From Capitulum mitella (Eukaryota; Arthropoda; Thecostraca; Pollicipedomorpha; Pollicipedidae), in the NCBI GenBank assembly GCA_030062745.1, contig CP099839.1, positions 21,089,324-21,153,323 on the forward strand: a stretch of 64,000 nucleotides of DNA, read 5' to 3'. This document shows positions 12,290-24,219 of this stretch, one piece after another. The notes below the pieces were generated by a model. The model saw only the letters and a program-made list of their open reading frames with translations, ran no database searches and was not told the DNA's origin. The translations under genes were made by a program, and so were the position numbers. Position 1 is the stretch's first letter. The number at the start of each line of letters is the position of its first letter.

Positions 12290-14330
12290 ATTGAACCTCA
12301 GACAGACTTGTTCAGGACCCTTCTCAGGCCTCAGGGGGCACCCCCAGGCCTGAGAGGACCCCAAAGGAGTCACTCTCAGACTCAGAAGGGTGCCTTATGA
12401 GCTTTGCAGGGTCTCTGTGAAAACGTGAGGGGTTCTTGATGCAGTCATGGGGCCTCCAGGAGTGTTAGATGGTCCTTGAGATGGATAGAAGGGCCCTATG
12501 GGCTCCCAAAAGGCCCCTGAGACCGCATCAAGGCCCCGGCACGACAGAGTGCCTCAGGACATCGAAGGGTTGGAGGCTCCTGAATGGGCAAAGATGATGA
12601 ATAAGTCCCTAGGATGTCATAGGTGTCCCTGGAATGTCAAAGGGGCCCTGAATGGGCTTTGCAGGCCTATGTGTCAGCCTATGTGAAAAAAATGAAGATC
12701 CCTGATTCAGTCATTTCATTCAGATCCCTGATCCAGTCGATTCATTCAGATGGGCCCTAGAAGGGCCCCTGAGACTGCAAGATGGGTCCAAACACAGCAA
12801 AGGGTCCATGAGACTATTAAAGGTGCCAGAAGGGTCCCTGAGATGGCAAGACTTCAAGAGTGTGTGTAGGACAGCATTAGCAACCTCTGGCCAACCAAGG
12901 GGGCCCCTGAATGGTGATTTGTAGGTGGCTCCAATCTCAGGGGTCCCAGATGGGCTACACTCATCTTTTTTTTGAAAATTTGATGGATGTTTGATACAGT
13001 CCCAGGAAGGCCAGATGGGTCCTGAGGCAGCAAGATGGGCCTCTACACAGCATAGGGCTCCTGAGACTGCCAAAAGGTTAGAGGGGCCCCCTGCGAGGGC
13101 GGACAATAAGAGGGCCTCTGATGGCATGGGTGCCCTTAATGGCCAGAGGGCCCTCGAGTGTATTAGGCAGGCTCCTGATATGATAAAGGATCCTTTGAGA
13201 CTGTCATTGAAGTCCCTGAAGCATCATCAGAGGCCCCTGATAGAGTTAGAGGGACCCTAGGACTGCCATATATACCCCGTGTAGCAGAGGAAGGCCCCTG
13301 ATACAGCCATTGAGACCAACGGAGACGTTCAGAGGGCCCCATAACACTGCACAGCAGCCCGGAAATCTCCAAAAGGTCTTTTGTCACTGCAGGGTGCCCC
13401 TGAGATGGAAAAAATGTTCCCCAGAGACAAGAGGGCATCCAGTACAAAACCCAAGAGGGGTCAAGAGACTGCTAGAGAGGGACCTTTGCGACTGCTAACT
13501 AGCAGTCTCTAGTAATAGGGGCCCCTGAGACGACCAGAGGGATAGACGACCTTGAAATTGCTAAACCTTGAGACGTCCTGACAGCTTCTGAAACGACCAA
13601 GGGACCCAAAGTATTGCTAGAGACGCCTCTGTCACGGCAGAGAGGGACTTATAAGTGTTCCTTGTTACTGCCTGAGCGGCTCTTTAGATGACAAAAATTC
13701 CACCAGGCAGGACAGAAGGGAACCCAAGATGATTTAAGTGTGCATGAAATTGCCAGATGGGTCCATGAAACTGCACGAGGTGCCCCTGAAACTGCCAAAG
13801 TAGCGCGTTGGACGCCCCAAGGGGCACGTGAAACTGTAAAAGGAACCTGAGACTACTGGAGACCCCTGACACGGCAGACGGCCCGAGAGCACGGAAAGTA
13901 TCCTTGTGATTGTCAGAGGGAACTTAACATAAGCTAACTTGAACTGGCAGAAGTCTCCAGAAACTACGAGGGACATAAGGGCTCCTGGAGTTCGGCGTCC
14001 AAGTATTTAGTTTGTCAGGGACACAGCATCTTAAGTAGATAAAGGTGCGCAACCTCCTAAATCCCGCCGCTATTGTCATATTTCGGCCACATTCTACAGC
14101 AACTAAGTGTAAAGTTTATCAGATATCATGCGGCCCTTTAATTTCTTTCGTTACTTTCTATGGTAGAAAACAAAATGACACCAAATATTCCCTGCTTGAC
14201 CCGCGCGGATCCACGCTTTTTTCATATTACAGAGCAAAAAATGGCGGATTCGGTCGGGAGCGGGCCCACGCTGACCACTCGTTTCCATCCCCTCCCCCCT
14301 GGCAAAATCCGGGATCCACCTCTGAAATTA
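12290..14330. repeat. Degenerate 'GAGACGGCC' repeat, copy 3 (longest)
   Basis: The longest copy of the element also seen at 0.57-1.9 and 5.16-5.66 kb. Its left part (to about 13,080) is poor in CpG, with GAGATGG where other copies have GAGACGG; the right part keeps CpG. The right end carries the shared phrase CACGCTGACCA followed by GGCAAAATCC. No protein-coding frame is supported. Confidence 0.75.
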
Positions 14331-14680
14331 GTAGGGCCAGATGTAGTCATAGCAGGGAGAAAATAGATTGAGCCGGTGCTGTATAGGCTGTAGTCTGTTC
14401 CTGCATTTACATAACTTTGTAATTGCAAAGCTGGAAGGATATTCGACCATGTCCTGGGAAATGCTTGCTTTTAGCCGAAAACTTTGCCCGCTGCCCTCGC
14501 TGGGTACCGGCTTCAGGGTTGCGTGGTCGCTATCGTCGGCGACGGAATGTAGGGGAGGGGAGTGTGCGGGTATTGACACGTGCGCTAGCTATCGCGTCTA
14601 TCGCTGTTTCAGTGCGGCCGACATTGACAGCGAAGGAGAAGCCACCGTGGTGTGCAGCACCGCCGCTGCCGCCGCCGGCC

Positions 14681-14828
14681 ATGCTGAGGTTCAGCGTTAT
14701 TGAGCGGATGACGCAAAAGTCGAGCATCATCCAAGAGTATTTGAAACGGCGCAAAGACAACGTCCTCGGCATTCGACGGATTCGCTTGCTGAACGTCCAT
14801 GAAGTGTCAGAGGTGCACAAGGAACCAG
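14681..14828 (+). CDS. PAQR-family receptor, exon 1
   Basis: This is the first coding exon of a membrane progestin receptor-like protein. It encodes residues 1-49 plus one base of codon 50: an N-terminal cytosolic segment starting MLRFSVIERM and ending LNVHEVSEVHKEP. In class II PAQR proteins a segment of this type (…I.QIP.VF.E.GIL.GYR) precedes the first conserved core, which supports joining it to the exon at 16,392. The ATG at 14,681 is preceded by GGCC; the same frame stays open upstream to 14,423 but without features. The exon ends CCAG|GCAAGT, a GC donor otherwise matching consensus, leaving phase 1. The GC-rich 14,450-14,680 stretch is the likely 5'UTR/promoter region. Confidence 0.85.
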
Positions 14829-16391
14829 GCAAGTTCTTGCATGTATCGGCGCGCAGTTCCCATCCTGTTCTGACGTAGGGCTGCTTTGACTTGGTTCTGA
14901 TCTATTTTCGCCGGTCATGGCCAGGTATTTGCCAGATTCACCTCAAATGAATCGAGTCACTTTCGAATTTCCAGCCTGAGAAATCAGCTCTGACTCAGAT
15001 TCATTGCCCTTGTTAAAGGTGAATTGACTGTTTAGAACCATATGGACGATATAATGTACAAAATGTGACTTGATTGATTTATCGTTGTGCCCTTTGATTT
15101 TTTTTTTTTTTGCTGCATCGATTCACGGACGATTCTTCGGACAGGTGTGAGATTCAGTTCTGATTCTGATGCACTGCAGGTTTTGGCTGAACCGATTCAG
15201 ATTCTGATTCGCAACAAAAATGGTAACCGACTCCCCTGTTCAAAAATTCCTCAGTCGATTCAGCGTTGATTCGATTCGATTCAGGATCCGGCACATACCT
15301 GGTCATTGCACCAGATATACAGGCTCTAAAATTTTCGGGATTGAATTGAATATTTTCGTTGCTTGGCAATTGTCATGCATTTTGTTCAAGACATGTCCTT
15401 TCATCAGATACTATATATGGATGAAAGCAATAATTATTGTCGTAATTATTACAATAATATGCTTATTTGTAGGGTACATTTGTTGACGATTCCTCATTAG
15501 GTCTGCGGATGAGTAACAGGATGCAGTTTTGTGCCGCGACGTTTTTCGTCGGGTAGTATCAATTCATTGTTTCTTCTGGTCATATCCAGTAGATTTCTCA
15601 GTTCATAATGAGTGTTAAGGGTATCGCACCGCTGTTAGTCGTGTCACTGCAGACCATTGCTTTGGACGTAGTGTTGAGCTCTCGGTGTTTTAATGCATAA
15701 AGCACAGTCCTAAAGTAAATTTGGTCCCGGCATTTTTTCGCCGTGAATTCAAACCAAGACGTATTAAGCAAATTTTGTGCCAAGGGCGTAACCACGGACC
15801 CGGTCGCGCGGGCCCAGTTTCGTGTCATAATGTTCTGGCGATAATTTAACGTTATATGTTGGATTAGGTTGTGCGCCGGTCAGTGGGCTATCTTTTGGCA
15901 AGCTACCAGCTGACTTACTTGCTCATTATCTGCTTTCCGGGTGATTGTAATGCACTTTGCCAGGACGTGGAGATCATCACTTCATCAGTCCAAGTACCGA
16001 GCACGACATTCTGGACATGTTTGCTCTGTTCGCCGTCTGAACAGTCGTGTTCGTTTATTGTTCTTCTATGGATGCGTTTCACATGCTGATGTTCCGTTTG
16101 TACTTGGTAGTCGCGACGATAGGCCATGTGCCCTTGAACGCACGACGGAGACGACGTAACCGCGTGCTGATATGTTGATTGTGTCAAACTGACCTTTGTC
16201 CCGTCAGTGCAGGTGCCACCAAATGTTCACGTGTTGCGGTTGTGGCCTGAACTAAGTTCAGTTGCCTGCTTGGATGCCTGCTTGTTGCGGCCTTGCTGCT
16301 AATTTTGGCATGTGTTGGCTATGTCGTAACGTGACGTGAGGCTACTGTTTTGGTAGGTAAGGTGTCACGGCCTGTTTTTTTTCTTCTGCAG
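14829..16391 (+). other. GC-AG intron of the PAQR gene
   Basis: A 1,563-bp intron starts GCAAGT and ends in a pyrimidine-rich tract, TTTTTTTTCTTCTGCAG. Removing it joins G|GA to make Gly50 and gives the continuous sequence …KEPGIITGYVPHGSPW, which fits the family. It contains a GATTC-rich repeat (15,140-15,345). The 1-kb minus-strand frame reaching into its 3' end is antisense to exon 2. Confidence 0.85.
15140..15345. repeat. GATTC-rich dispersed element, fragment
   Basis: Repeated GATTCAG/GATTCTGATTC/GATTCGATTC words. Similar GATTC/GAATCG-rich stretches occur at 19.29-19.64, 33.36-33.56, 34.09-34.27, 36.12-36.26 and 36.54-36.64 kb, so this is a dispersed family that lies here in an intron. 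Confidence 0.6.
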
Positions 16392-17308
16392 GAATAATCA
16401 CTGGGTATGTGCCTCACGGTTCGCCGTGGGTCTGCATCCGGGGCCTTTTCTTGGCTACCAACGAGACCATCAACTTCTGGACTCACTTTCTGCCGTCGCT
16501 CTACTTTCTCTGGAAGCTCTTCGACCTGCGCCACTCGCTGGACCTCTCCGACTCGTTCACTTGGCCATACATCTGCTACATGCTCACCACCTGTGTTTAC
16601 CCGTTTGTCTCGTGCATTGCGCACGCCTTCAGCTCGCTCTCCGTCAAGGCGGCCCACGTGGGCTTCTTCATTGACTATGCCGCTGTCAGCATTTTCGGAT
16701 TTGGCGTGGGCGTACTCTACCGAAGTTACTGCTTCCCGCAAGAGTTGCTGGGCACCCTGTACGGTGACTACTTCATCCACGTGTGTTTCTTCAACGCCAT
16801 TATCTGCACATTCCTGGCGTGTCGGTCTCGCTTCTTGCGGCGTAGCTATTGGCAGAAGCGGACCCGGCTGCTGGCGTTCGTGGTGCCGTACGCCTGGGAC
16901 AACGCGCCGCTGTTGTACAGGATTCTGACCTGCTCCGGAGATCAGGCGCTGGCGCCTTGCCGGGCGTCTGACTCGCTTCACCTCCGTCAGCTGGCCGCCT
17001 CCCTGCTGGGCTCCTTCTTCTACGGCACCCACCTGCCGGAGCGGCTGGCGCCGGGCACGTTCGACATCATCGGCCACTCGCACAACTTCCTGCACATCCT
17101 GGGCATCGTGGCCACCAACGAGCAGATGAACGGCGCGCGTCTGGACATGGAAGAAATGCGGACGGCGCCGCGCCGTCCTGACGGCGTCGACCTGGACCTT
17201 TGGGCCACCTGGGGCTGTCTGCTGGCTGTCGCCATCAACCTGCTCATCGTGACCGTTGCCGTCAAAGCCATGTGCCGCAAGATCGACCGGGAAAAGGAAA
17301 AACCTTGA
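16392..17308 (+). CDS. PAQR-family (class II, membrane progestin receptor-like) receptor, exon 2
   Basis: With exon 1 it completes a 354-residue protein. Multi-pass PAQR proteins sit in the plasma or internal membranes; class II members (PAQR5-9) are steroid-responsive receptors and the fold carries a zinc site. Visible hallmarks in full-protein numbering: E74-N77-T80-H81 in NETINFWTH; S123-x3-H127 in SCIAH; D144 in FFIDYAA; and H280/H284 in GHSHNFLH. These correspond to the conserved Ser, His and Asp and the two C-terminal His of the family's metal site, so the protein looks functional. Eight hydrophobic segments can be seen, the last at about 320-343 after a charged loop. The length and the NETxNxWTH signature favour PAQR5/6/9 over AdipoR. 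The stop is at 17,306-17,308. Confidence 0.93.
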
Positions 17309-19060
17309 CATACCCGCCTCGGAGTGGTCAAGCGTACGAAACGTGATGAATACTGTCCAGGGTCATATCCATCAAATGCCGTTTCTCCGTAGGCGATGCA
17401 GGCCGTCGAGTGTTCTTGGCGCAAGATGCCTCTGAGTGGTTCGCGCCTCCCAGTTATCCCATATCATAATGTGGTCAGTCGTTTGTCAGTATGATCGACT
17501 ATGACGCGATGTAGACCTGCGACACAGTTGACGTGTATGAATCGTAGTTTTTAGCTTTGTTCAGGGCTGACGTCGCGCGTGCATGTTTTCGTGACAGTGC
17601 GTTGTTACGCACTATGTACACATCGTTAACTGCTGCTCTTTGCGCATGCAGTGCTAGTGTTTAATGCTAATGTTATCGGTCGAAAGGAGACCTGTGCGAA
17701 AACTTATTTCTTTAATGTAGTGAAGTTAGTATTGGCCGAGATGGGTAGGCACCGGAGATTTTGCTACGCAGATGACTATTTACAAGAAGACATAGATATG
17801 TCCCCAGAGATAGAAGCTTACTTGGTATTGAGTCGTGCTGTTGTATTTTTGACTTGTGAATAGTTTTAATCAGCCTGAAGTGCAAATATGTAATATTGCA
17901 CTGAAAGGGCTCGCGTAGGACAACGGTGCGTAACCGACCCACTGTTATTTATGCAGCACTCGTTCAGTGCGATCGATGCATGGACGATATTTTATGGTTT
18001 CGCGCAGACTTCGGCTGCATTAGTGTCGCCGAAAACGTAAAAGGCGTTTTGCGTTCGCTGAGGGTCGCATCGGATCGTGCTTCATCGTGTAGATCATCAG
18101 GTATCGGCGACGAGGCAGCAAGCCGTTGTAGCTTAGAGATGTCGGACCGTGCTTGGAGAACTGACGCGCGACTGATGTGATCAGAGAACGTTCGTCCGTC
18201 CAGCGGGCCGTCATCGTGGTCTGTCCCTGAAGCTGGGTACCTCTGGGACGTACTTGACTGTCCGGATGACGAGCCCACGTGCCAGATGATTCCTGTTGAC
18301 ATGGTGATGCGCTGTGAATCATTGCTTCCTCTCCGCTTTTGACGGGTTGCATCATTGGGAGCATTATGGCGCTGTGGCTTTGCCTGTCGGTTTTCTAACT
18401 GGGCCCTAGCGGCCATTTTTCGCGCAGACAGTTAGTCATGTCTGCCAGAGATGTTCTTCCAGTGTTCTGCTGCGAGGTCATGTATGCATTCTGTACCGGT
18501 GATTTCATTTGTCTGTTGGCAGTCGCTGCGTCGTGACCGTGGCGCCTGGTCGTCATATCAGATAACTGCCCCCGCTGGCCTTCACTGGCACTCACGCGAG
18601 CCAGGTTTTCAGTTCGCCAGTCTTACCCATCCTTAGCGGCGTTTGTCGCGACCGAGTCCGGTTGACGGAGCCACGTGGCTCCAGACGTAGCAGTGATAGC
18701 CGGCCGTGCTGCTGCAGATAAGGCTGCAGACCGGCAGCGTGGTTGTCCAGCGCTGGCGCTCTGGACAAAACGCTGAGCGCATGCATGCACACTTCAACAT
18801 GATTTAACGCAGTGACTGGAAGCCGCGGTCACCTGAGATGACTTCCACCCTGGCTGTGGCGAGCTTAAGACACTGTCCTTTTTTAAACGCACGCTATCGC
18901 AGACAGCTATGCTGGGGACACCGGTTCATAAGTGCAAGTTGTTTTTGGGACGGAAGATTAGTTAGTGTGACGCGCTAATCACATAACGCTAGGATGTAAT
19001 CCGAATGTGCTACTGTATTGCAATGTCGTTTGCTTTAATAAATTGCATGTGATACAGTCT
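17309..19060 (+). other. Probable 3'UTR of the PAQR gene
   Basis: No further splice-flanked coding sequence is seen after the stop. The first good polyadenylation signal, AATAAA, is at 19,037-19,042, followed by TG-rich sequence. The implied 3'UTR is about 1.7 kb. Short open frames inside (for example 17,651-17,863) have no recognisable features. Whether the transcript really extends this far is inference. Confidence 0.5.
19037..19042 (+). terminator. AATAAA polyadenylation signal (PAQR gene)
   Basis: Canonical hexamer followed within 30 bases by GT-rich sequence (GCATGTGATACAGTCTTGTATG). Confidence 0.55.
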
Positions 19061-19289
19061 TGTATGCGTACTTATTCCAGAGGATAGATTTCCTGGGCAC
19101 ATATGTGCCCAGAATGTCCGAAAAGTTACGGCCACAACTGCTAAGTCGGATGTCTCCCGTTCCTGTCCCCATTTGCAGCTGGCCCTACCGAATTATGACC
19201 TTAAATGTTAGGTCAAGTTCAAGCCTCTAGACCAGGCGCGATTGGCGCACTTCAACATGATTTAACGCAGTATGGCAAGATGGAAGCGT

Positions 19290-19640
19290 CGAGTTAATGG
19301 GTGATTCCACCAGACGTACTCGATTCCACTTCGGGGGAATCCATTCCGAATCGGATTCATGGCTTCCGGAATCGATGCTGTTTCTGACTCATTTTTCAAA
19401 CTGAGTCGATTCCGATTCCGCCTGTAAATAAAAGGTGATCCCGGAATCGATTCCACTAGGACACATTGAACTGGATTAGCCATTGGAATCGATTCAGTTC
19501 TAACACCGTGGACCATTAGATTCAGCTTCGACTCGGATTCAAACACTTGCCACAGTAGTCGGTTCCGATTCTGACTCAGGCGGGGACGGAATCGACTCCT
19601 GAGTGATTCCGACGGAATCCAGCACAAGACTGCATTCCAC
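19290..19640. repeat. GATTCC-rich dispersed element
   Basis: Dense GATTCC/GAATCGATTCC words. The segment CGATTCCACTTCGGGGG near its left end is the reverse complement of sequence at about 34,232-34,255, which shows shared ancestry. It is followed by a (TA)n run at 19,749-19,806. Confidence 0.7.
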
Positions 19641-19745
19641 GCCAACTCGACCGATCAGCCGATAACACTCCACCGTCAGGGATTTTGCAGAAACTTGGTC
19701 TAAGGGATTTTCTGCAGCCCTGAGCACAATTCTGAAGAATATGGA

Positions 19746-19748
<3 letters not shown>

Positions 19749-19806
<58 letters not shown>
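19749..19806. repeat. (TA)n microsatellite
   Basis: About 29 uninterrupted AT units. Confidence 0.98.
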
Positions 19807-19808
<2 letters not shown>

Positions 19809-20094
19809 GCTGTAGGCCCAATTTTCAAGTTTTGCAAATGGTAAATTTCGAAAGACTTTATTTCACAAACCATTCACTACAGGCGCGTGATTTGAATACG
19901 AACGGATAGAACTTAAGCTAGGTTATAACTGTGAGCCAAAATCATTTAAGATATAATTACGTTTCATGTATAGAACGCTGGGTGAGTTTTCAGTTTCGAT
20001 TTGTGAAAAAGGCGACTCATTAGATTAGAAACTGACTCCATTTTTTTATTGCGCATACATTTAACCACCAGAACCAATGCAGAACGCGGGAGGC

Positions 20095-20280
20095 GCGTCC
20101 ATATACACTACATCTGCCAACGAGTCTCGAATGTGCCTGCTGGGCTCCGGGGCCTGCCGCCGCTTCCCCCAATCGCCCCCTTCCCTCGCTTCAAACAAGT
20201 GTGCGGAAACTCCTCCGCAGTCGGGGGGGGGCAAAGAAGCATTTTGGGTCAGTTCTTTCCACGCTCGAGGCTATGCAGCT
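20095..20280. repeat. Dispersed repeat sharing an end with the 28.1-kb tRNA-like repeat
   Basis: GAAGCATTTTGGGT followed by AGTTCTTTCCA (20,236-20,263) is repeated at 28,169-28,195, with similar G-rich sequence before it in both. No coding potential. The flanks 19.81-20.09 and 20.28-20.71 kb show no gene. Confidence 0.5.
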
Positions 20281-20714
20281 GCAAACCTTGCAACGGGCAC
20301 CGCAGAAAAGCACGACAGATCCAGGCTTTTTTCAAGAATTTTAGTCAAAAATCTCATACCATAGTCTGGAAAGTTGGGTGAAGTTCAACTTCTTCTCGCC
20401 TCCGAGAGATGACGCCCGGTGCGGGCTGTGTCTGATGGTGTGGAACCCGCTGCGGAATTCGATGAGCCCGAATGCTAGCGTAATTTCTTTTGTTCGCTTT
20501 AAGTCGTTCGGCACAGTTCACTACCACGTCGCTCCGAATCACATCGCATCGAAAAGTGCTCAGTGTGGGCACTCGGCGTTCGACCTCGCCAGAAATAAAA
20601 ATGCATTGATGTGAAAATTTAAATCGCCGGAAACAGTGCAAAAAAGTCTCACGCAACCTTTCTGCAAGAAAATAGAAATTGTGTCAGTTTCAATAACTAC
20701 CTCGTCATGCGGAT

Positions 20715-21833
20715 TTAACCCTCGCCCGACTGGCAGTTGGCGCCATGTACGCCAATGCACGCCCGTGCGGCGCCATGCACGTTTGAGGCAAACGCAGGAC
20801 GAATGCTAGGCAAGGGCAATGAGCTGCTGAAACACGTCATTTAAAATTAGCATTTAAAATTAGTTTTGAAATTAGCACGACCAAAGGAAGATTATCCAGA
20901 GGAGTAAATTTGGACAGAAAGCACCGACAGATATGCTTCAGCTTTCCTGAGAATATCCCTTGCAATATATTTTTGGGCTTAAATGTTGTCCAGCTTGTGC
21001 TGTCCAGGCGTTAGTACGGTACCCTGACTATAGAAATCGCTCTTAACTTAAAAAACTCACACTTAAAACTTAAAAACTTGAAAAACACCTCATTGAATAA
21101 AAAAGGAATATTACCGCCGAATACCAGTCGTACTACAGTTAGGAATGTATGCATAGTCCAAGTTATTCGTATTTTTGCCAATATGTTTAGTTAGTTTGCC
21201 TCATTTGAAACTCATGTGTCAGTAAGGTGTGACTTTGACGTCCAGCGCCATCTTGCTTTTTCTCCTCTTTGAGAGGAGACGGGTTTGATTTAATTTCTTA
21301 GTTCCGTGGGACGCGTTTTTTGTCGTTCTCTTCTTTTATGCATATGGTGTGACGTGAAACCCTCGCTAACCAACAAGAGACCCATCTGAGCTGTGAAGCA
21401 GGCCTCCACGGGCCTGTAAACAGCCTGAACCTGTTTTGGAGGCCACGATATCCGATAACATCTAATGCTGTGTGACACTACAACGAACCAAAACTGATGT
21501 CCATCGGTGCACTTGAGACTACACAGTTTTGATTTAATTCTTCACCTCAGAGAGATGCTTTTGATATATGTATCTATATGCAGCGTCCGACTAGCAATCG
21601 GCGCCAGGTACGTCTTTGGGACTTTTGGGACATAGGTTTTGCACATAGTTTTGACCTGACCGAAGTCAGAAATTTGGCCTGGCCCAAAGTCGAAACTTTG
21701 ACATAAGGTATAGCAAGGACAATGGCAAAGGTGCACACGATTTTATGCTGCATTCGCTGCATTCGTTCGTTTTCTCGCAATGTTTGAAAAATTTTATGGG
21801 GCTGCCAACAAACCCCAGTCGTGCGCGGGTTAA
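20715..21833 (-). mobile_element. TTAA-flanked non-autonomous element, copy C1
   Basis: TTAA at 20,715-20,718 and 21,830-21,833 bound a 1,111-bp element. The left end reads CCCTCGCCCGACTGG and the right end CCCAGTCGTGCGCGGG, an imperfect inverted repeat. The sequence near the right end, read on the minus strand (ATTGCGAGA…, CAAAGTTTCGACTTTGG, GGTCAGGTCAAAAC), matches 28,514-28,650 on the plus strand. No transposase is present. A GGCGCCA-containing motif occurs near both ends. Confidence 0.75.
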
Positions 21834-22254
21834 CCTAATTCGTCTACCTTAATGTTACAGGCTGACACTTTAAAAGCAGACTGATATTGTGCGACAAGCT
21901 TTCATCCGGTGGTTTGGCTGGCAGAAATCCATTGGCTATGGATGAAAGTGAACTTGCGGTAAAAGTAAGATGATATATAGCACACCCTACTCTATTATCG
22001 TTGATAAGAGGTCCACGGATCCCATTTCATTGGCCAGTCATAGTTCCACTTCAGTAGCCATTAACAGCTTGCTCACGGCGTCTGATTCATGCCATGCATG
22101 TCTAACTAGTTGGTCGTCACTTTAAAATGACCTGGGATGAACTTGACCAGCCTTTTTCAATGAAATGTGCTGCATTGCTATCCGGAGAGGTAAAGAAAAT
22201 TCGACGATACTGCGCTGGCGTTTACGGCGGGAATCACACGGCGGAGAGTAAGTA

Positions 22255-22700
22255 GCATAAGTGACTTACGCGACTCGCAACAGACTGCGTTTTGTTTTCG
22301 GCTGTGACCGACGTCGTGTTGGAAATCGCCGCGCGGCGGCACGACAGCGATTTGTTTTTAGATTAGCGTGCCTCGTCCCAGACACTCGCAGGAGGCGGCT
22401 GTGGGCCCGCCGCCGCACCGCCGGCTCTCGCTGGCGCAGGCGCCGCCCAGCCGCCCACCGGCTCTCGGGAGAAATCGAAAGCGAGCTGGCGCTGTACGAA
22501 TGTGCTGCGTTAGCTCCTGCCACGCGGCTCGCACCTGTCGCCAAAACGACGCCGCTTGGCAGACGCGGACCGCCTTCTGCAGCGACGGCCCTGGATGCGC
22601 AGGCAACACACATGGGTGTAGGAGCCGGGGCGAAGGGACTATGCGACATGTGTCCCCACTTTTTGGTTCGTGGCGCCGGCGCCCCCTTTAAGCCATAGCA
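22255..22700. other. GC/CpG-rich island without assigned gene
   Basis: This block is strongly GC- and CpG-rich with open frames on both strands (145 codons plus, 180 codons minus), but I find no domain, no convincing splice pair and no start context that favours one. It could be a promoter island or an unrecognised exon. The 21.84-22.25 kb interval before it shows nothing. Confidence 0.4.
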
Positions 22701-22849
22701 AAACAAAACTTGACCTGAAGAAAGACTGAAAAGAAAACACTCCTTAGACCTGAGTCCAGAAAGTGGCTGAAATTCGGGCAGGTTTCGTCTTTTTTGTTGG
22801 GACTGCATTTCTTACCTCGTGAGCAACAACCAACTTCCTGTCGCCCCCC

Positions 22850-23790
22850 CCCCCCCATGAACAAATCAAACACTCCTCGTGGACTTGTCGTCCCACACGG
22901 CCAGGTGCTCCCCGTACAGATGAGGTGTCTCCTAAAAATTTGGCACCCCTGCACACACCACTCATTAACAAGGCAGGCGCCCATTACAGACCAGGCGTCC
23001 CCGCACAGATCAGGCGGCCTCAGGGGCTCTGCGCCATTTTGCAAGAGGGGTGCTCCCGTGTAGATCAAACCCTTCTCGCAAGTCTGGTGTCCGTGCACAG
23101 AGCGGGTGCCCTTACGGCACGTGTCGCCCCACACCGACCAGACACATCTTACAAAGTACCCGCACATCACAGGTCAGGCGTCCCCCATACAGATCAGGTG
23201 AGCTTCTGGAGACACCACGTCACCATGCAGCTGGAGCTCCCCTAAAGACAGAATCATTGCCATCAGACGCCCATTGCATACACTCACCCCTTTACAAACC
23301 AGGGGCCCCACCTAACGAACCGGATACCCTCATGTATTCGGCGCCGCGTACAGGTCAGGCGCTTCCAACCCATGCAGATCAGTCGCTCTTCAAGAACTCG
23401 GTATCCCGTGGAGATTACGCACATCTTAAAAGGTATCAAAGGTAGACGCCCCTTGCGGGCCAGGAGTCACCTGCACAGATCAGGCACCCCGCTGGATGCC
23501 GTTGTGATTGCGAGCGGAACATTTTAAATTCTAAATCGCTATCATCCTGTGCCTCTCACAGACTCGGTGCTCAGTACCTCCGTTCAAACGGCATACTCAG
23601 CACGTACTTGGCGCGCCATACGGGTGAGGCACGTCTCACGAGGCAGGAGGCGATCCTTGTAGGTCAGGTGCCCTCCCAACCCACGTTCAAATCATGCGCC
23701 CCTCACGGAGTCGTCACCTTTGACTAGCCAGACGCCCCGTTCGTATCAGGGTTTCCTCTGGACGCCGCGTGACCACACGGCCGGAGCGCT
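22850..23790. repeat. Degenerate ~30-bp minisatellite (CAGATCAGGCG type)
   Basis: Loosely repeated phrases such as CACAGATCAGGCG, ACAGACCAGGCGTCC and GTACAGGTCAGGCGC recur about every 30 bp. Open frames through it carry no features. The 23.79-24.20 kb interval is featureless. Confidence 0.7.
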
Positions 23791-24219
23791 TTTTAATATT
23801 TTCTACGTCCGCTACCCGTTAATGGGTACGCAGGAGCACCCTTCCATGCCGTGTGACCCAGTTACGCTAAATACCCAAACTGAAAAAAACTCACTTGCAT
23901 CATTAAAAGCGAGTGCAACTGCTTCCGTTATAAGCTAGACTTTTTTCAAAAGACTATGCATTGTAAGCTTAATTTGTGCGCTTATAAGCGGAGAGATTCA
24001 AGATTAAGTTCTACGGGAGTAAACCAGACATTTTACCCAGTACAAAAAAAGATGTTATAAAACACCTCAAAATCGCATGGTAGTAGCTTAGCCATTTCCA
24101 AATACACCGTGATAGAATTTTGAAATCGGCCTAAAATTGTGGAAAAGGAAGACAAAAATTTTCCATAAGCGCGACTTTGGTACGTACACTGATACACATA
24201 CCGTACTGTATTGACACAC

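Larger units (their letters stand above)
9380..12430. other. CpG-depleted block
   Basis: Reading line by line I find only about five CpG dinucleotides across this 3 kb, and none between about 10,092 and 12,052. Flanking DNA is CpG-rich. The block includes a copy of repeat H (9,885-10,240), and from about 10,700 decayed versions of the GGGC-type minisatellite phrases. No exon-like frame with splice sites is visible; the 159-residue plus frame at 10,807-11,286 has no recognisable domain. Depletion fades rightwards through 13,080. Confidence 0.8.

Noticed and set aside
16319-17311. 330-codon minus-strand ORF
   Set aside because: It is antisense to the PAQR exon; GC-rich third positions on the plus strand suppress stops on the minus strand. 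Plus-strand family motifs are clear.
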